In this document: positions 1 through 10,745 of the stretch, one piece after another
How positions within the stretch are numbered: the stretch's first letter is position 1
How the letters are laid out: each line of letters begins with the position of its first letter
Assembly (NCBI RefSeq): GCF_964656455.1
Contig: NC_135717.1
Span: 144,908,308-144,972,307 of the forward strand
DNA length: 64,000 nt
DNA from: Halichoerus grypus
Taxonomy: Eukaryota > Chordata > Mammalia > Carnivora > Phocidae
Direction: 5' to 3'
Program-made: the position numbers and the translations under genes
Notes under the pieces: generated by a model
The model's input: only the letters and a program-made list of their open reading frames with translations
What the model was told of the DNA's origin: nothing
The model's database searches: none

Positions 1-528
1 ATTTGTGATGAAAAACAAGATAAAAATTTTGGCATCAAAAATAAGATATTCTATAGCCTTTATTGAGAAATTTAAGACGCTGTTTCAAGCACGTTAATTA
101 TTTCTGTAGCATTATTTGTACAATTGACAGCCTTAAGTGCAAACCATCAGTATTTCCCTATGGAATTATTATGTATTTCTGCTATAACATTTATTCAGAC
201 AAGGGAAATTTATAATTCAGCACATAAGATTTAAACATATAATTAAATCAAATTTGATTTAAACAAAAAGTTTGAGTCCATATTATGTAAATTAATATCT
301 TCATCATTCACGTTCATTAACACCACAGTAATTTCAAAAGGTTTGATGTAAATATAGTCATCAGGTCGAAAGTGAGGTACTTAGATTTTTTTTAAACTAT
401 TTAAATTTACATTTAGTACCACTTGGAGATACATAATGGTTTGTCATTGAGGTGAATGTGAATCAGAGTTTACTATGGTATTAATGAATTCCGTTAAGAT
501 GTATCTCAACAAAAGGAACTCATAGTTC
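1..528. other. AT-rich stretch, nothing recognised
   Basis: I see no open frame of note, no RNA gene and no repeat I can name. The base composition is strongly AT-rich, as in most of the window. Confidence 0.5.
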
Positions 529-749
529 CGGAGCCCTGGGTGACTCAGTCATTGAGCGTCCGACTTTTGGTTTTGGCTCAGGTCCTGATTTCAGGGTCCT
601 GAGATCCAGCCCACCTGGACTCTGTGCTGGGCCTGTGCAGTGGCCCTTGGGATTCTTTCCCTCTTCCTCCCCCTCCTCCTCTGCCCCTCTCCCTGCTCAT
701 GGGTGCACTCTGTCTCTCTCTCAAATAAATAAATAAAATATTTTTTTAA
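529..749 (+). repeat. Can-SINE (tRNA-derived), diverged copy
   Basis: The head reads like GAGCCCTGGGTGACTCAGTC, followed by a CT-rich body and a TCTCTCTCAAATAAATAAAT tail. This is the layout of carnivore tRNA-derived SINEs. The body is more diverged than the young copies elsewhere, and I could not find a clean target-site duplication. Confidence 0.88.
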
Positions 750-1644
750 ATGTAATTTATGGTTCATCTAGCTCTGCTGTGAATCTGATTGAAGATAACT
801 GTATTAAAAGCAAAAATTGGGTAGCCAATTGGATTTTTAAGTTTTATAATCCTAGAATTTTATTTGTAATATTATTTAGAGATGAGAAATCACATGCCCT
901 TTTGTGATGAATGGGAACAAAATCCCACTTATAAGCATAAAAGCTTCATTAATTAAAATGATAATTTAAAACTATTTTAAAGATGAGTTTTGATTTTGAT
1001 TTATTAAAAATTAGTAAACTTTTCTTAAATAGTTCTTTGTAACATCATTTGAAAATGTTAACAGTATACTGAATATACAAAATAAATATCTCAACCAAAG
1101 TATTACTGGCTCATCTTTTCTTGCTGACGTCATTGAAAAAAATAAATAATGGGAATGTCTTGAATTGCAACAAATATTTCAAACGAATGTGTCCAAAAAA
1201 TAAGTGGTTTGTATGAAAATATGAATAATAACTATGACAACAGGCCATTTTCATTTGTCACTGCAATATTATATTTTTGCTCATTTCATCATGGACTCTT
1301 TGTTTTTATAATACTACATTTGCATTAATTCATACATTCAATTTTTTCTTGATTGCTTACAACAGTCTTATCCTTTCCCGGCACTTTCCTCTCTGTTATT
1401 TTAATCTAACAAATTTTGCTATAATGGGCTAAGCCTGGTTATTTAGAAAAACTTGGAAAATTCAATTGTCAGACACTTCCTAACACTTTCACATTTCTGC
1501 TAAAAACTAGGTAAAGAGGTACTTTGTATATATTGCTGAATCTTGTGTTCTTGTTTAGATATTAGCATCATGCATTATCTTAATTTTGCTAGATATATGC
1601 TTTTAATGATTTCTTGTTTTATATTAGTTTATTTTGGTTTATTT
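750..1644. other. AT-rich stretch, nothing recognised
   Basis: About 0.9 kb of AT-rich sequence between a SINE and the start of an old L1. No gene or clear repeat signature is visible. Confidence 0.5.
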
Positions 1645-1966
1645 TTTACAGCATTATTAAGATTTAATTAAAACGTAAAAATATTTATACTTGAAATGTA
1701 CAATTTGAAAATTTATGTACACATAATATATAAAACCATGGAGCCATAACCACAATCAAAATACCTCTCTCCTTTCCCTCTTTGCCCAACACCTATCTTA
1801 GTCCCCACATAACCATCAGTCTGCATTCTATCACTATAGATCGGATTCCAGAATTTTTATAAATGAAATTATATAATATGTATATTTTTTTGTCTGGTTT
1901 CTTACACCCAGTATAATTATTGTGATATTTATCAATGTCATTTGTGTGTATCCATAATTCAGTTCT

Positions 1967-2168
1967 TGGGGCAAATGGTTGGCTCAGTGGGTTAAGCGTC
2001 TGCCTTCAGCTCAGGTCATGATCACAGGGTGCTGGGATCGAGCCCTGCGTCATGCTCCCTGCTCAGTGGAGAGCCTGCTTCTCCCTCTCCCTCTGCCTGC
2101 CTTTCTGCCTACTTGTGCTCTCTGTATCTCTCTGTCAAATAAATAAATAAAATCTTTTTAAAATAATA
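1967..2168 (+). repeat. Can-SINE nested in L1M
   Basis: A near-complete SINE with head, CT-rich tract and AAATAAATAAATAAAATC tail. It is flanked by a perfect 13-bp duplication (ATAATTCAGTTCT) at 1954-1966 and 2169-2181, so it inserted by LINE-1-type target-primed reverse transcription into the older L1M. Confidence 0.95.
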
Positions 2169-2702
2169 ATAATTCAGTTCTCTTTGTTGCTGAGTACGAC
2201 TGCGCCTATGGATATACCACGGTTTGTTTATCCATCTACCTATGGTTGACATCTGAGTTATTTAGTTTGGGGCCATTACAAACAAATTTACTATGAACAT
2301 TTATATATATATAAGTATTTATATTTTACTTTTCTTAAGTAAATGCCTAAAAGTGGAATAGCTGATGCATGTGGTACTTTATTAAACATTTTTGGAAACT
2401 CCCAAACTGATTTACAAAATTATTGTACCATTTTACATTCCCACAATCAGTGCATGAGAATTCCAGTTGTTCTATAGCCTTGCAAAAGTGGATGTTGTCA
2501 GTGTTTTTAAATCTTAGCCTAACACATGTAGTAGTATTTTGTAGTTTTAATTGGCATTTTCCCTATTATCTACTGATATTAAGCGTTAACGGCAGAAAAG
2601 GTTTTCCTGTCCTTATTTGTAGTCATATATATGACTACTTCTTTGATGAAGTGTGTACCAATCTTTCAGCCACTTTCACTTTTTTCATTATTATTGAGTT
2701 TT

Positions 2703-2886
2703 TTTAAAAAGATTTTATTTATTTGAGAGAAAGAGAGGGCACGAGCAGGGGGAGAGGCAGAGGGACAAGCAGACTCCTTGATGAGTGCAGAGTCCAATGC
2801 AGGGCTTGATTCCAGGACCCTGAGATCATGACCTGAGTCAAAATCAAGAATCAGTTGCTTAACTGACTGAGCCACCCAGGCGTCCC
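2703..2886 (-). repeat. Can-SINE nested in L1M, minus strand
   Basis: It starts with the complementary tail (TTTAAAAAGATTTTATTT) and ends with the complementary head (GAGCCACCCAGGCGTCCC). Flanking repeats TATTATTGAGTTTT (2689-2702) and TATTACTGAGTTTT (2887-2900) form a 14-bp duplication with one mismatch. Confidence 0.94.
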
Positions 2887-3071
2887 TATTACTGAGTTTT
2901 AAAAATTCTTATTATATATTGTGGATATAAATCCTTTATCAGATATAAGATGGCTAATATATTTTTTTCTTGTCTGAATGTACTGTCTAGTACCTCTAAA
3001 ACAATGTGGTTGGGAGCGGACAACCTTGTATTTTTTTCCTGTACTTAGTGGGGAGCATTTAGTCTTTCACT

Positions 3072-3334
3072 CTTTTTTTAATTTAAATTCAAATAGCCAA
3101 GGTATAGTACATCATTGGTTTTTGATATAATGTTCAATGATTCATCAGTTCAGTATAACACCCAATGCTCATCATATCATGTGTCCTTTTTAATGCCCAT
3201 CACCCAGTTACCCCATCCCACCACCCACTCTCATTCCGCAACGCTCAGTTTGTTTCCATGAATCAAGATTCTCATATGGTTTGTCTCCCTTTCTGGAAAA
3301 CTGAATGGGAAGAAATCAGAGAGGGAGACAAACC
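3072..3334 (-). mobile_element. Short L1 insertion with inverted 5' end (twin priming)
   Basis: Positions 3072 to about 3293 are a carnivore L1 3' end on the minus strand. Positions about 3294-3334 are the adjoining L1 segment in the opposite orientation, so GGTTTGTCTCCCT (3279-3291) recurs as its reverse complement AGGGAGACAAACC (3322-3334). An 11-bp duplication AGTCTTTCACT flanks the whole unit at 3061-3071 and 3335-3345. This shows one insertion event with a 5' inversion. It sits inside the L1M. Confidence 0.85.
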
Positions 3335-4169
3335 AGTCTTTCACTATTAAGTATAATATTAGCTGTAGGTTTTTTGGGAGAAGCATATATCAGGTAGAGG
3401 GTTACGCTCTTTTTTTATTTCTCTTAAATTCCGTATTATGAATGGATGTTGGGTATAGTCATTTGATTTTTCTGCATCTAATGAGATTATTACATGGTTT
3501 TCCTCTTCTAATTTGTTAATATGTTATATTACATGACTAGTTTGGGGATATTAAGCCAATCTTACATTCTTGGGATAAAATTTATTAGTTTTAATGCATT
3601 ATTCTTTTTATATATTGTTGGATTTGGTTAGCTAAAATTTTGCTTAGAATATTTACATATATATCCGGGAGGGATATTCATCTGTAGTTTTCATTTCTTA
3701 TTATGTGATTATCTGACTTTGCTATCACAATAATGCTATCTTCATAGAAGAATTTGAGATATATTTTCTCCTTTTAAATTTTTGTAAAGAATTTGTGTAA
3801 AATTGGTATTAATTATTTCAAAATATTTTATAGAATTCATCAGAGAACATCTGAGCCTGGAGTTTTTTCTATGATAATATTTTAAATTAAAATTAAATTG
3901 CTTTCATAAATACAGAGCTGTTTTGGTTCCCTGATTCTTCTTGAGTGAAATTCAATAGATTGTATCTTTTGATGAATTCATACATTTTATCAACATTTTT
4001 AAATTTATTGACATAAATTTTTTGTATTTTCCTTTTACTATCCATAAAATCAGTGGGAATGTCATCTGTCTCATTCCAGACATTGGTTATTTGTGTTTTC
4101 TGTATTTTTTTTTCCATAATCTGTGTGGATGTTTATCAGTTTTATTGATCTTCTCAAAGAAGGGTCTTT

Positions 4170-4361
4170 GGGGCGCCTGGGTGGCTCAGTTGGTTAAGCG
4201 ACTGCCTTCGGCTCAGGTCATGATTCCGGAGTCCTGGGATCGAGTCCCACATCGGGCTCACGGTTCAGCGGGAAGCCTGCTTCTCCCTCTGACCCTCTCC
4301 CCTCTCATGCTGTTTCTCTCTCTCAAATAAATAAATAAATAAAATCTAAAAAAAAAAAAAA
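4170..4361 (+). repeat. Can-SINE nested in L1M
   Basis: Head GGGCGCCTGGGTGGCTCAG, body and a long A-rich tail. A 13-bp duplication with one mismatch flanks it: AAGAAGGGTCTTT at 4157-4169 and AAGAAAGGTCTTT at 4362-4374. Confidence 0.95.
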
Positions 4362-5583
4362 AAGAAAGGTCTTTTGGTTTCATTGAACTCTATCATTACC
4401 CTGTTTTCTTTTTCACTAATTTCCATTCTGAATTCTATTATCTGTTTTCTTCATGTCCTTATTTGCTCTTATTTTTCTAGTTCCTTAAAGTGGAAACTGA
4501 GGTCAACAAATCATGGCTCTTCTTCATAACAGAAACATTTAGTGCTATAAATCTTTCCCTGAACATTTAGTGCCAGCTGTGCTTTCATATTCATTCATTT
4601 CAAAATACTTTTTATTTCTCATTTGATTGCTCTTTTAATGCATGAGTTATCTAGAAGAGTGTTAGAATAAATATAGAATAAATATGCCGAAATTTTCCAG
4701 AAATCTTTTTATTTTTGATTTCTAATTCCATTATAGTCAAGACACAATTCAGTATAACATCAACATTTTTTTTCATTTTGGAAATAGTTTTTGACCAAAA
4801 ATATAGAATATATAAGTAAATATTCCATGTGTACTTGAAAATAATGTGTATTCTTTTGTTGTTTGGTAAAATGTCCCATAAATGTCAATGTCATCTTGTA
4901 GGTTGATATTTGTTCAAATTTTATATATTCTTATTTTTTTCTTTCCTTGTTCTATCAGTTATTCACAGAATAGTATAAAAAAGTCTCTGGTTATGATTTT
5001 AGATATGTTTGTTTCTCCTTACCATTCTATTATGTTGTGGTTTGTTTATTCAGGAGCTTGTTTGGTGGGTACCTACCAGCTCCTTTCTTCAGTCTGAAAA
5101 TGGGTCTTTAGTAAGTGGGTTGTTCAGACCATTTACATTAAATGAGTTTATGGCTGTTGTCACAGTTAAAGAGCTCATCTCACTACTTGCTTTCTATTTG
5201 TTCCATGTGTTCTATTCTTTTTTGCCCTTTTACTTCATTATTTAACAATTTTGTTATTTAATTTTATCTCCTTTGAAATCTTATTAAGCAAAACAATTTT
5301 GTTATTTTGGTGGTTATTTTAAGGCTTATTATATTCACTTTTAGCTTATCAAAGTCTAGCCTATATGTAGTACAAGAGATATGAGTTGAGTTATACTTTT
5401 TTCATATAAATAACTGTTCCAGCATGATCTTTCTCCACTGATTTTCCTTCTATTAAATGTCTTTTATTCTTTATGTGTGAAAGAAATAAAATATTACTAT
5501 CCTTTTACTTCTCCTCTGTCTTTGAGTTTATATGTGAAGTGTATTTCTGGTAAACAGCATAAAGTTGGGTCTTGCTTTCTTTA

Positions 5584-5984
5584 TTATTATTATTATTAAC
5601 ATATGATGTATTATTTGTTTCAGGGGTACAAGTCTGTAATTCATCAGTCTCACACCATACATAGCACTCACCACAACACATACCCTCCCCAATGTCCATC
5701 ACCCAGCCACCCCATCCCCCACCCCCTCTGCTCCAGCAACCCTGTTTGTTTTTGTTTTTGTTTTAAAGATTTTATTTATTTATTTGACAGAGAGAGACAT
5801 AGCGAGAGCAGGAACACAAGCAGGGGGAGAGGGAGAGGGAGAAGCAGGCTTCCCGTGGAGCAGGGAACCCGGTGCGGGGCTCCATCCCAGGATCCTGGGA
5901 TCTCATGACCTGAGCCCAAGGCAGATGCTTAATGACTGAGCCACCCAGGCGCCCCTGTTTTCTGAGATTAAGAGTCTCTTATGG
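5584..5984 (-). mobile_element. Carnivore L1 3' end nested in L1M, itself hit by a SINE
   Basis: The minus-strand 3' UTR motif 'AACATATGATGTATTATTTG', then 'CACCACAACACATACCCTCC' and a C-rich tract, match L1 ends at 49.2 and 59.5 kb. After the internal SINE the L1 resumes with 'TCTGAGATTAAGAGTCTC'. The L1M text continues across it (TTTCTTTAT before, TTTCTTATCC after), giving a probable duplication of about 8 bp. A TTA trinucleotide run lies at the tail end. Confidence 0.82.
5762..5955 (-). repeat. Can-SINE nested in an L1 that is nested in L1M
   Basis: A complete minus-strand SINE from TTTAAAGATTTTATTTATT to CCACCCAGGCGCCCC. It interrupts the L1 3' end at 5584-5984, so three insertion generations are stacked here. 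The flanking duplication is short and unclear (CCTGTTT on both sides). Confidence 0.93.
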
Positions 5985-6160
5985 TTTCTTATCCAATCTG
6001 AGAATCTCTACCTTTTAATTGGACTGTTTACATTTGTACTTAATGTAATTATTTACATGACAGGGTTTAAGTGTATCATCTTTCTATTTATGTTCTATTT
6101 ATCTTACATTTTCCCCTCTGTTTCTCCTTTCCTTTATTCTTTTACTTTAAAATGTAATAT

Positions 6161-6660
6161 ATTTTTTTTAATTTTATTATGTTATGTTAGTCACCATACA
6201 TCATTAGTTTTTGATGTGATGATCCACGATCCATTGTTTTCATATAACACCCAATGCCCCATGCAGTACGTGCCCTCCTTAATACCCATCACCGGGCTAA
6301 CCAATCCCCCCTCCCCCATCCCCTCTAAAACCCTGTTTGTTTCTCAGAGTCCATAGTCTCTCATGGTTCATCTCTCCCTCCAATCCCCCCCTCCTCATTT
6401 TTCCCTTCCTTCTCCTAATGTCCTCCATGCTATTCCTTATGTTCCACACATAAGTGAAACCATATGATAATTGACTTTCTCTGCTTGACTTATTTCACTT
6501 AGCATAATCTCCTCCAGTCCCATCCATGTTGATGTAAAAGTTGGGTATTCATCCTTTCTGATGGCTGAGTAATATTCCATTGTATATATGGACCACATCT
6601 TCTTTATCCATTCATCTGTTGAAGGGCATCTCGGCTCTTTCCACAGTTGGGCTATTGCGG
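6161..6660 (-). mobile_element. Carnivore L1, 5'-truncated, nested in L1M
   Basis: About 500 bp of L1 3' UTR and ORF2 C-terminus on the minus strand. The perfect 12-bp duplication AAAATGTAATAT at 6149-6160 and 6661-6672 fixes both ends. The host L1M resumes directly after it. Confidence 0.95.
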
Positions 6661-6685
6661 AAAATGTAATATTTTTGATATGCAT
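6437..6685 (-). pseudogene. LINE-1 ORF2 C-terminal remnant
   Basis: An 82-codon open frame that encodes the last part of the LINE-1 ORF2 protein (endonuclease/reverse transcriptase), recognisable by the motifs [17 protein letters not shown] and [13 protein letters not shown]. The catalytic domains are absent because the copy is 5'-truncated, so it cannot retrotranspose. The first codons come from flanking L1M sequence, which shows the ATG is accidental. I regard it as untranslated debris rather than a gene. Confidence 0.9.
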
Positions 6686-7190
6686 CTTATTTTCTGTATT
6701 GCTATTACTTCATATTTTTTTATTTTGCTCTAGGAATTACAATATGCACTCCATTGCACCCTATCTTGAATTAATTATGTACCACTTAACATTTAATGTA
6801 AGAACCATACAACAGTATAATTTTATTTAGCCACTTTCATCATTTATGACATTTTATCATATATTTTGTTTTACATTTTATAACCTTCCCCTAATAAAAT
6901 ATAATTTTGTTTAAATGGTCAAGTTAATTTTAAATAATTAAGGAAAAATTTTTTAAATAACTTAAAGTGACCAACATATTTATCAGTTCTGGTGGTCTTC
7001 ATTCATTCACATACATTCAGATTTCCATAAGGATTTTTCTCCAGCTTAAAAACCCCCTTTAACATTTTTTGAAGTGTTAATCTGTTGGTAATAAATTCTC
7101 TTAGCTTTGTTTTATATAAAAATTTATTTATTTCACCTTTATTTTTAGAAGATATTTTCAATGAATATGGAATTCTTGATTAATATTTTA

Positions 7191-7259
7191 TCTCCCTCTA
7201 CCATTCCCTCCTGCTGGTTCTCTCTCACTCAAATAAATTAATAAAATCTTAAAAAAAAA
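7191..7259 (+). repeat. 5'-truncated Can-SINE, 3' part only
   Basis: Only the CT-rich region and the TCACTCAAATAAATTAATAA tail remain, inside L1M sequence. The flanks share an imperfect ATTTTATCT / ATAAAATCTT match, so truncation at insertion is likely. Confidence 0.7.
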
Positions 7260-7527
7260 TAAAATCTTCTTTTTGAGTTCCAGCTTGCAAAAAATTTTAT
7301 TTGAGTGCATGTTTACCAACACTTTCTTCTGCAGCATTCAATTTGTTGCTAGTACTATCCAAAGCATTCTTAATTTTAGAGGTCGTGTTTTTCATTTCTA
7401 AAATTAATACTTTTTTCTTTTTAGAATTTCCATTTCTCTACTCAATTCTCTAAGTCTTCAGTTATCATATCCATCTTTACATATAAATTCTCTACATGTT
7501 AAAATAGTTACATAAGAATCTTTATTT

Positions 7528-8076
7528 TCCTTACCATTTGCAACAACGTAGATGGAACTAGAGGGTATTACGCTAAGCAAAATAAGTCAATCAGAGAAAG
7601 ACATGTATCATATGGTCTCACTGATATGAGGAATTCTTAATCTCAGGAAACAAACTGAGGGTTGCTGGAGTGGTGGGGGGGGTGGGAGGGATGGGGTGGC
7701 TGGGTGATAGACATTGGGAAGGGTATGTGCTATGGTGAGCGCTGTGAATTGTGTAAGACTGATGAATCACAGACCTGTACCTCTGAAACAAATAATACAT
7801 TATATGTTAAAAAAAAAAAAAAGGGAAAAATGAAGGGGGGGAAATTGGAGGGGGAGACGAACCATGAGAGACTATGGACTCTGGGAAACAAACTGAGGGT
7901 TCTAGAGGGGAGGGGGGTTGGGGGGATGAGTTAGCCTGGTGATGGGTATTAAAGAGGGCACATATTGAATGGAGCACTGGGTGTTATATGCAAACAGTGA
8001 ATCATGGAACACTACATCAAAAACTAATGATGTAATGTATGGTGATTAACATAACATAATAAAATAAAATTTAAAA
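7528..8076 (+). mobile_element. Carnivore L1 3' end with tandem 3' UTR, nested in L1M
   Basis: The element begins in the ORF2 C-terminal coding region (ACCATTTGCAACAACGTAGA) and runs through a first 3' UTR unit ending TTATATGTT plus an A-run at about 7809-7822. A second, related G-rich unit then ends GATTAACATAACATAATAAA. The perfect 14-bp duplication AAGAATCTTTATTT at 7514-7527 and 8077-8090 shows the two units inserted as one. It lies opposite in strand to the host L1M. Confidence 0.95.
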
Positions 8077-8240
8077 AAGAATCTTTATTTGCTAATTCCA
8101 ATTTGAGGGTCTTAACCCATTCTTTTGTAGAAATGTGGATCTATTTCTAGTTACCAGATTTTCATGATATATTATAGGTTCTACTTTTGATAATATCAGT
8201 ATGTCCATTGGGTCCTAAGACTCAGAGTTGGCAATTATTG

Positions 8241-9361
8241 AAAAGTAACATTTGCCCATTATATCAGACCCTTCCTGTATTGTTGTTTCTAAAATCCCCT
8301 TTTTTTTTTTCTTTCAAAGCATGCTGAGAGTACCTCACACTCTAGACTGTACCTTTTCATTCCCCATTCAGGGATACAGAAAATGCCCTGAAGAGGAAAA
8401 AAAAAAAAAAATTGACCAATGTAGGGATCAACTTAATGCATTTTGTTTTCTCAAAGATCTTGCCTCCTCAAATCTTATCTCCCTTGGATGTTCTCCAATG
8501 CTTCAAATGGCTAAATTTTTACATTTTATTTATTTATTTATTTATTTATTGTTTATTTATTTTTCTATAATTTCAGTAAGAGGCTTAGTCTGATACTAGC
8601 AACTATCATTTCAAAATAAGAAAGTTTTCCCTTCTTTCTGTTTTGTGTTTATTACTGCATTGGTATGTAGTTGAAAAGATTTATTTATGTATACAATGAT
8701 TCATTCATTTCTCTGATCTGCCACTCATTCAATTATAGTTTATATTCGAGGTATTGTGTTAATTACTGAGATCACTGATCAAAGTAGATAACAACAGTTT
8801 ATTGAACACAAACATATATGCGCATATTATCTAGTATTTACTAAATACCAAAGCACTTAAGCATATTAGAAATACACCTATTTGCACACACATACATATC
8901 ATTTCATTGAACTTTTTCAATAAAATTATTATTATTATTATCTTTTGAATTTCTGGTAAATTGCAAGCTTGATGTTCACACATTTAATAATGCATTTAGA
9001 TTTTGGTCACACATGAATTTAACTTCACATAGCATGCACTTTTATTGGATTTTAAGCATAGAAACATTAGTGAAAAGAACTATATTTTCAGAGATTATTA
9101 TAATACCTGGTACAAAATAGGCATGATGGAAATAATTACTTAATTTACAAATGATTGAATCTCTAGAATAAAACATTCTGCTTATACAGAAACTGAATCT
9201 ATATCAGTTGATCTAAATTTTGACACTTATACAACATTGTTAACAATTAAACAACTGGCTACTTCATGTTCACCATCTTGCCTAAAAACCCTTACCTTCC
9301 TTTCCCACATACACACACTATATGTAAATAGAATATACCATATTTATTAGAGCTAAATTCA
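8241..9361. other. AT-rich stretch with small simple repeats
   Basis: No gene is visible. A TTTA-type run lies at about 8520-8562, an A-run at about 8398-8411 and an ATT-run at about 8925-8941. A weak L2-like 3' end (TACCTGGTACAAAATAGGCA) is possible near 9105-9155. Confidence 0.5.
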
Positions 9362-9362
9362 A

Positions 9363-9600
9363 ACCACTCAAAATATCCTACAATACTTACAGAATGGATA
9401 CTTATACACTACTTATCAATACAATACTTATCGTTCTGTGGTATTTTATGTAAGAATTTATGAACCAGGTTATGTACATCCATCACTCAAAAGATCCTAT
9501 GATACTTACAGAATGGATACTTATACAATACTTACCAATACAATACTTACTGTTCTGTGATATTTTATGTAAAAATTTATGAACCAGGTTATGTACATCC
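9363..9600. repeat. Tandem duplication, two 119-bp copies
   Basis: Copy 1 (9363-9481) and copy 2 (9482-9600) align at a period of 119 bp with only scattered substitutions. For example, ACTTACAGAATGGATACTTA occurs at 9385 and 9504, and both copies end GGTTATGTACATCC. Each copy also has short internal ATACTTA repeats. This looks like a local DNA duplication rather than a transposon. Confidence 0.93.
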
Positions 9601-10189
9601 TTCTGTGCCTTTTTCATAGGTTAAATATAGAATTTTGTGAACCAACCATTTATTAAACAGTCAGAGATTGATTTTAACCAAAACTGGAGCTTGGTTAGGC
9701 TCTAGGAATATAGACAACAATAAAAACCATGCTTTGCCTAAAGCAAAATCTAGAAAAAGAATCTATCTATAATTTTGGATCACAGCCTGATTAATTAGAG
9801 GCAAATATAATAGTTACATTTGGTTTCCCAAACACTCGTGGAACTATGACATTTATACAAATCTATGGCATTAAATTATTAACTTAAATCTTATTGAACA
9901 CAAATATTATATGAACACATCACTCTTTTTGTACTTTTTATTAAATAATATCACCTATGATTTTACTATTTATATAGCTTTCTACTGGGACTTTTATGAT
10001 TATAGAAATTATTTGCCTCTTGGGACTATTGAATTACATGATTTTTATCAGAGGAGAACCTCCAAGATCTAAAGCCCAAGTTTTTTAAATTGTCCTTTTG
10101 TATAACATACAATTATATTTTCATGGTTTTATATTTTAATAAAAAGTGTATTTTGATGTAAATATTTGTTAGTTCACAACTCCCTCAGG
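9601..10189. other. AT-rich stretch, nothing recognised
   Basis: No coding, RNA or repeat signature I can support. AT-rich unique-looking sequence. Confidence 0.5.
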
Positions 10190-10745
10190 AGTTTTTTAGG
10201 TATAATCCAAAGCAGCCCCCATATGTGGAGAGCAGGGACAAACCAAAGAAAGAGGCAGATCACTCCAGATTGTTAGGTGGCAGCTTTAAAAAGCAAGGGA
10301 ACTTACTTACAAGGTTTGTTTTGGGCAATCTCAAGACCAGTAGATCTTTGCACCTGCATGGCAACTCTTAAAAGTTTACAGTAGTGGCCTTAACTGGGTT
10401 CAGACACATATACCATCCAAATAATCTCAACACCACATTTCAGCCTCAAGGTTGTATCCTTGGAACAACTTCTGGGAATGGGAAAGGCAAGTGGAATGCA
10501 CATTCCAAGGATAGGGCAACCTTCATTTGCCTGGGTCCAACTTGCAGGTCAACCAGTGGTCATATCTTAATGACTTCCCCAACAACATCGTGTTGGGGAA
10601 GGTGCCCTTGGTTATCTATATGGAAGGAATGGCATGAGGACCACAAGTAGTCCAATGAGACATTACCTCCATCTATTGACAGAGAACAAGTTTTTGGCAC
10701 AGCCTCAAAGAGAAACTAATGTGCCTCCAAAGAGAATGATTTTTT
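10190..10745. other. GC-richer segment of unknown origin, possibly an old LTR
   Basis: This stretch is visibly less AT-rich than its flanks and has a texture like a decayed LTR or DNA transposon, but I cannot match it to a family. It contains a perfect 11-bp inverted repeat (CTTCCCCAACA at 10574-10584, complement at 10591-10601) around a 6-base loop. An 88-codon open frame at 10384-10650 has no recognisable domain and no coding context. Confidence 0.35.

Larger units (their letters stand above)
1645..8240 (-). mobile_element. Ancient L1M LINE-1, minus strand, split by nested insertions
   Basis: Read on the minus strand, the interrupted segments follow LINE-1 order. The 3' UTR and ORF2 C-terminal region lie at about 1.65-2.7 kb, the reverse transcriptase region at about 2.9-4.5 kb, the endonuclease region at about 4.5-6.1 kb and the 5'/ORF1 side at about 6.7-8.2 kb. 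Recognisable landmarks include the 'TTTGTTTATCCATCTACCTATGG' area at 2.22-2.25 kb and the 'CTCAAAGAAGGGTCTTTGG' area at 4.15 kb. All reading frames are broken. Removing eight insertions leaves roughly 4.2 kb, so it was a near full-length element with internal losses. The outer boundaries are approximate. The exact L1M subfamily needs RepeatMasker. Confidence 0.8.

Noticed and set aside
4170..4361. tRNA gene at SINE heads
   Set aside because: Can-SINE heads descend from a tRNA and retain promoter-like boxes, but no cloverleaf with acceptor stem can be built and the sequence continues into SINE body. The same holds for the other copies.
8252..8593. 113-codon plus-strand frame as a gene
   Set aside because: It includes translations of T-, A- and TTTA-runs and has no recognisable motif or context.
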